Translations under genes and position numbers: made by a program | In this document: positions 5,792 through 6,393 of the stretch, in pieces | Layout: the number at the start of each line of letters is the position of its first letter | Position numbering within the stretch: position 1 is the stretch's first letter | Source of the DNA: Bacillota bacterium | GTDB taxonomy: Bacteria; Bacillota; Clostridia; Oscillospirales; QAMX01 | Assembly (NCBI GenBank): GCA_029778935.1 | Contig: JAKPBM010000170.1 | Span: 1 to 6,393 of the forward strand | Direction of reading: 5' to 3' | DNA length: 6,393 bases | Notes under the pieces: generated by a model | Database searches by the model: none | What the model saw: only the letters and a program-made list of their open reading frames with translations | What the model was told of the DNA's origin: nothing

Positions 5792-6331
5792 TTAACCCCA
5801 AAACCGCCGAAGAAAACCGGAACGCTCCAGCAGCGCGGCAATCGCCCAGTAGGCGACGCCGCTGGCGGCCACCTGCAGCAAATTCAGCGGAATCATGGTC
5901 AGCGGAACCACCCAGTTGCCGTAAATCAGACACTCGGCCAGGTAATACCCGCCGCAGGTGATGGGCGCGGCCAGAAAACAGGCGATTACGTTCCGTTTAT
6001 TAATGATGGAGCGGCCTTTGGACGTAAACAGCAGCGCCAGGCACGCCTTAATGGGCGCCGTCGCCAAAATCCAGACCGGCGCGCCGGCAAGCAAGTCGGC
6101 CAATGCACCGCCCACAGCGGCCGCCCCGACCGCGTACCCGGTGGGAAGCAGCGAAGCCGCCAGATATACCATGCTGTCGCCCAGGTGTATATAGTTGCCG
6201 TTGGCCTGCACTTGTATGCGAATGAGCGTGACCACCGTCACCATGGCACAGAGCATGGCAGCCACAACCATTTGCCACAAAGTCGGCGGCCTTCTTTTGC
6301 GCAGTTCGATGGGTTCCAGTTGATGTTCCAT
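5792..6331 (-). CDS. ECF transporter S component (substrate-specific subunit)
   Basis: A 179-residue membrane protein with about six hydrophobic segments after a basic N-terminus (LRKRRPPTLWQM), the size and layout of energy-coupling factor S components. These bind a vitamin, trace metal or precursor and work with a shared EcfT-EcfA-EcfA' energising module, which is not in this window. Marks resembling the PF07155-type group are VTLIRIQVQANGNYIHLGDS (about residues 34-53), MVYLAASLLPTGYAVGAAAVGG and ADLLAGAPVWILATAPIKA (about 79-97, with the usual Asp and Lys). The C-terminal half includes GGYYLAECLIYGNW and MIPLNLLQ. The ATG at 6331 has AAGGAG (6345-6340) at an 8-nt spacer; the TTG at 6361 that extends the frame lies upstream of this site and is not the start. 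The substrate cannot be told; no riboswitch is visible in the 60 nt available upstream. It may be co-transcribed with the glycosyltransferase, as no terminator lies between them. Confidence 0.85.
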   Translation of the reverse strand: MEHQLEPIELRKRRPPTLWQMVVAAMLCAMVTVVTLIRIQVQANGNYIHLGDSMVYLAASLLPTGYAVGAAAVGGALADLLAGAPVWILATAPIKACLALLFTSKGRSIINKRNVIACFLAAPITCGGYYLAECLIYGNWVVPLTMIPLNLLQVAASGVAYWAIAALLERSGFLRRFWG

Positions 6332-6393
6332 GGTTCCCACTCCTTTTTGTCGGAATGTCAAACGAATCGGCGCATACTTCGTCCGAAGGTAGT

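Noticed and set aside
6332..6393. Riboswitch or hairpin leader before the ECF gene (CTTCG-TC-CGAAG at 6377-6388)
   Set aside because: The stem is only 5 bp with a 2-nt loop, and too little upstream sequence is present to recognise any riboswitch core.
1..6393. CRISPR arrays, tRNA/rRNA genes, insertion sequences, phage or defence genes
   Set aside because: I saw no regular repeats, cloverleaf-like segments, transposase or integrase motifs, or terminal inverted repeats on either strand.

Overview
The window looks like chromosomal DNA from a fairly GC-rich Firmicute, probably a member of the Clostridia. The reasons are sigma-A type promoters, strong AGGAGG/AAGGAG ribosome binding sites, intrinsic terminators, lipobox (SPase II) solute-binding lipoproteins, an ECF-type S component and a UgtP-like lipid glycosyltransferase. 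I cannot name a species. Every gene I can support lies on the minus strand, so transcription runs from high to low coordinates. The long plus-strand ORFs are antisense shadows.

In transcription order: an ECF transporter S component (6331-5792) and, 60 bp on, a GT28/MGDG-synthase-family glycosyltransferase (5731-4649). That gene ends at a strong intrinsic terminator (about 4616-4643). The terminator sits almost on top of the ribosome binding site of the next gene, a small single-pass membrane protein of unknown function (4606-4112). A good sigma-A promoter (3989-3961) then drives a badly decayed extracellular solute-binding lipoprotein gene (3929-3118). It is followed at 25 bp by an intact MFS transporter of the GlpT/UhpT (organophosphate:phosphate antiporter) type (3092-1869). 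Directly after the MFS stop codon comes the C-terminal part of another solute-binding protein, also frameshifted (1868-1297), closed by a hairpin terminator (about 1257-1291). A second good promoter (1080-1052) drives a third solute-binding lipoprotein gene that runs off the left edge (from 1010/992 to below 1). Its natural GTG start is followed after five codons by an in-frame TGA.

The main story is a cluster of three paralogous solute-binding protein genes in different stages of decay around an intact MFS transporter. One has about five frameshifts and large internal deletions, one has lost its N-terminal half, and one has a stop in its signal peptide. The decayed gene still keeps its promoter and ribosome binding site, and the only promoter I see for the MFS gene is this one. 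No ABC permease or ATPase lies in the window, so the partners of the solute-binding proteins are unseen. I found no convincing new defence, mobile or RNA system. The most interesting points are the gene decay, the stop-start junction in the signal peptide, and the terminator that overlaps a translation start region.
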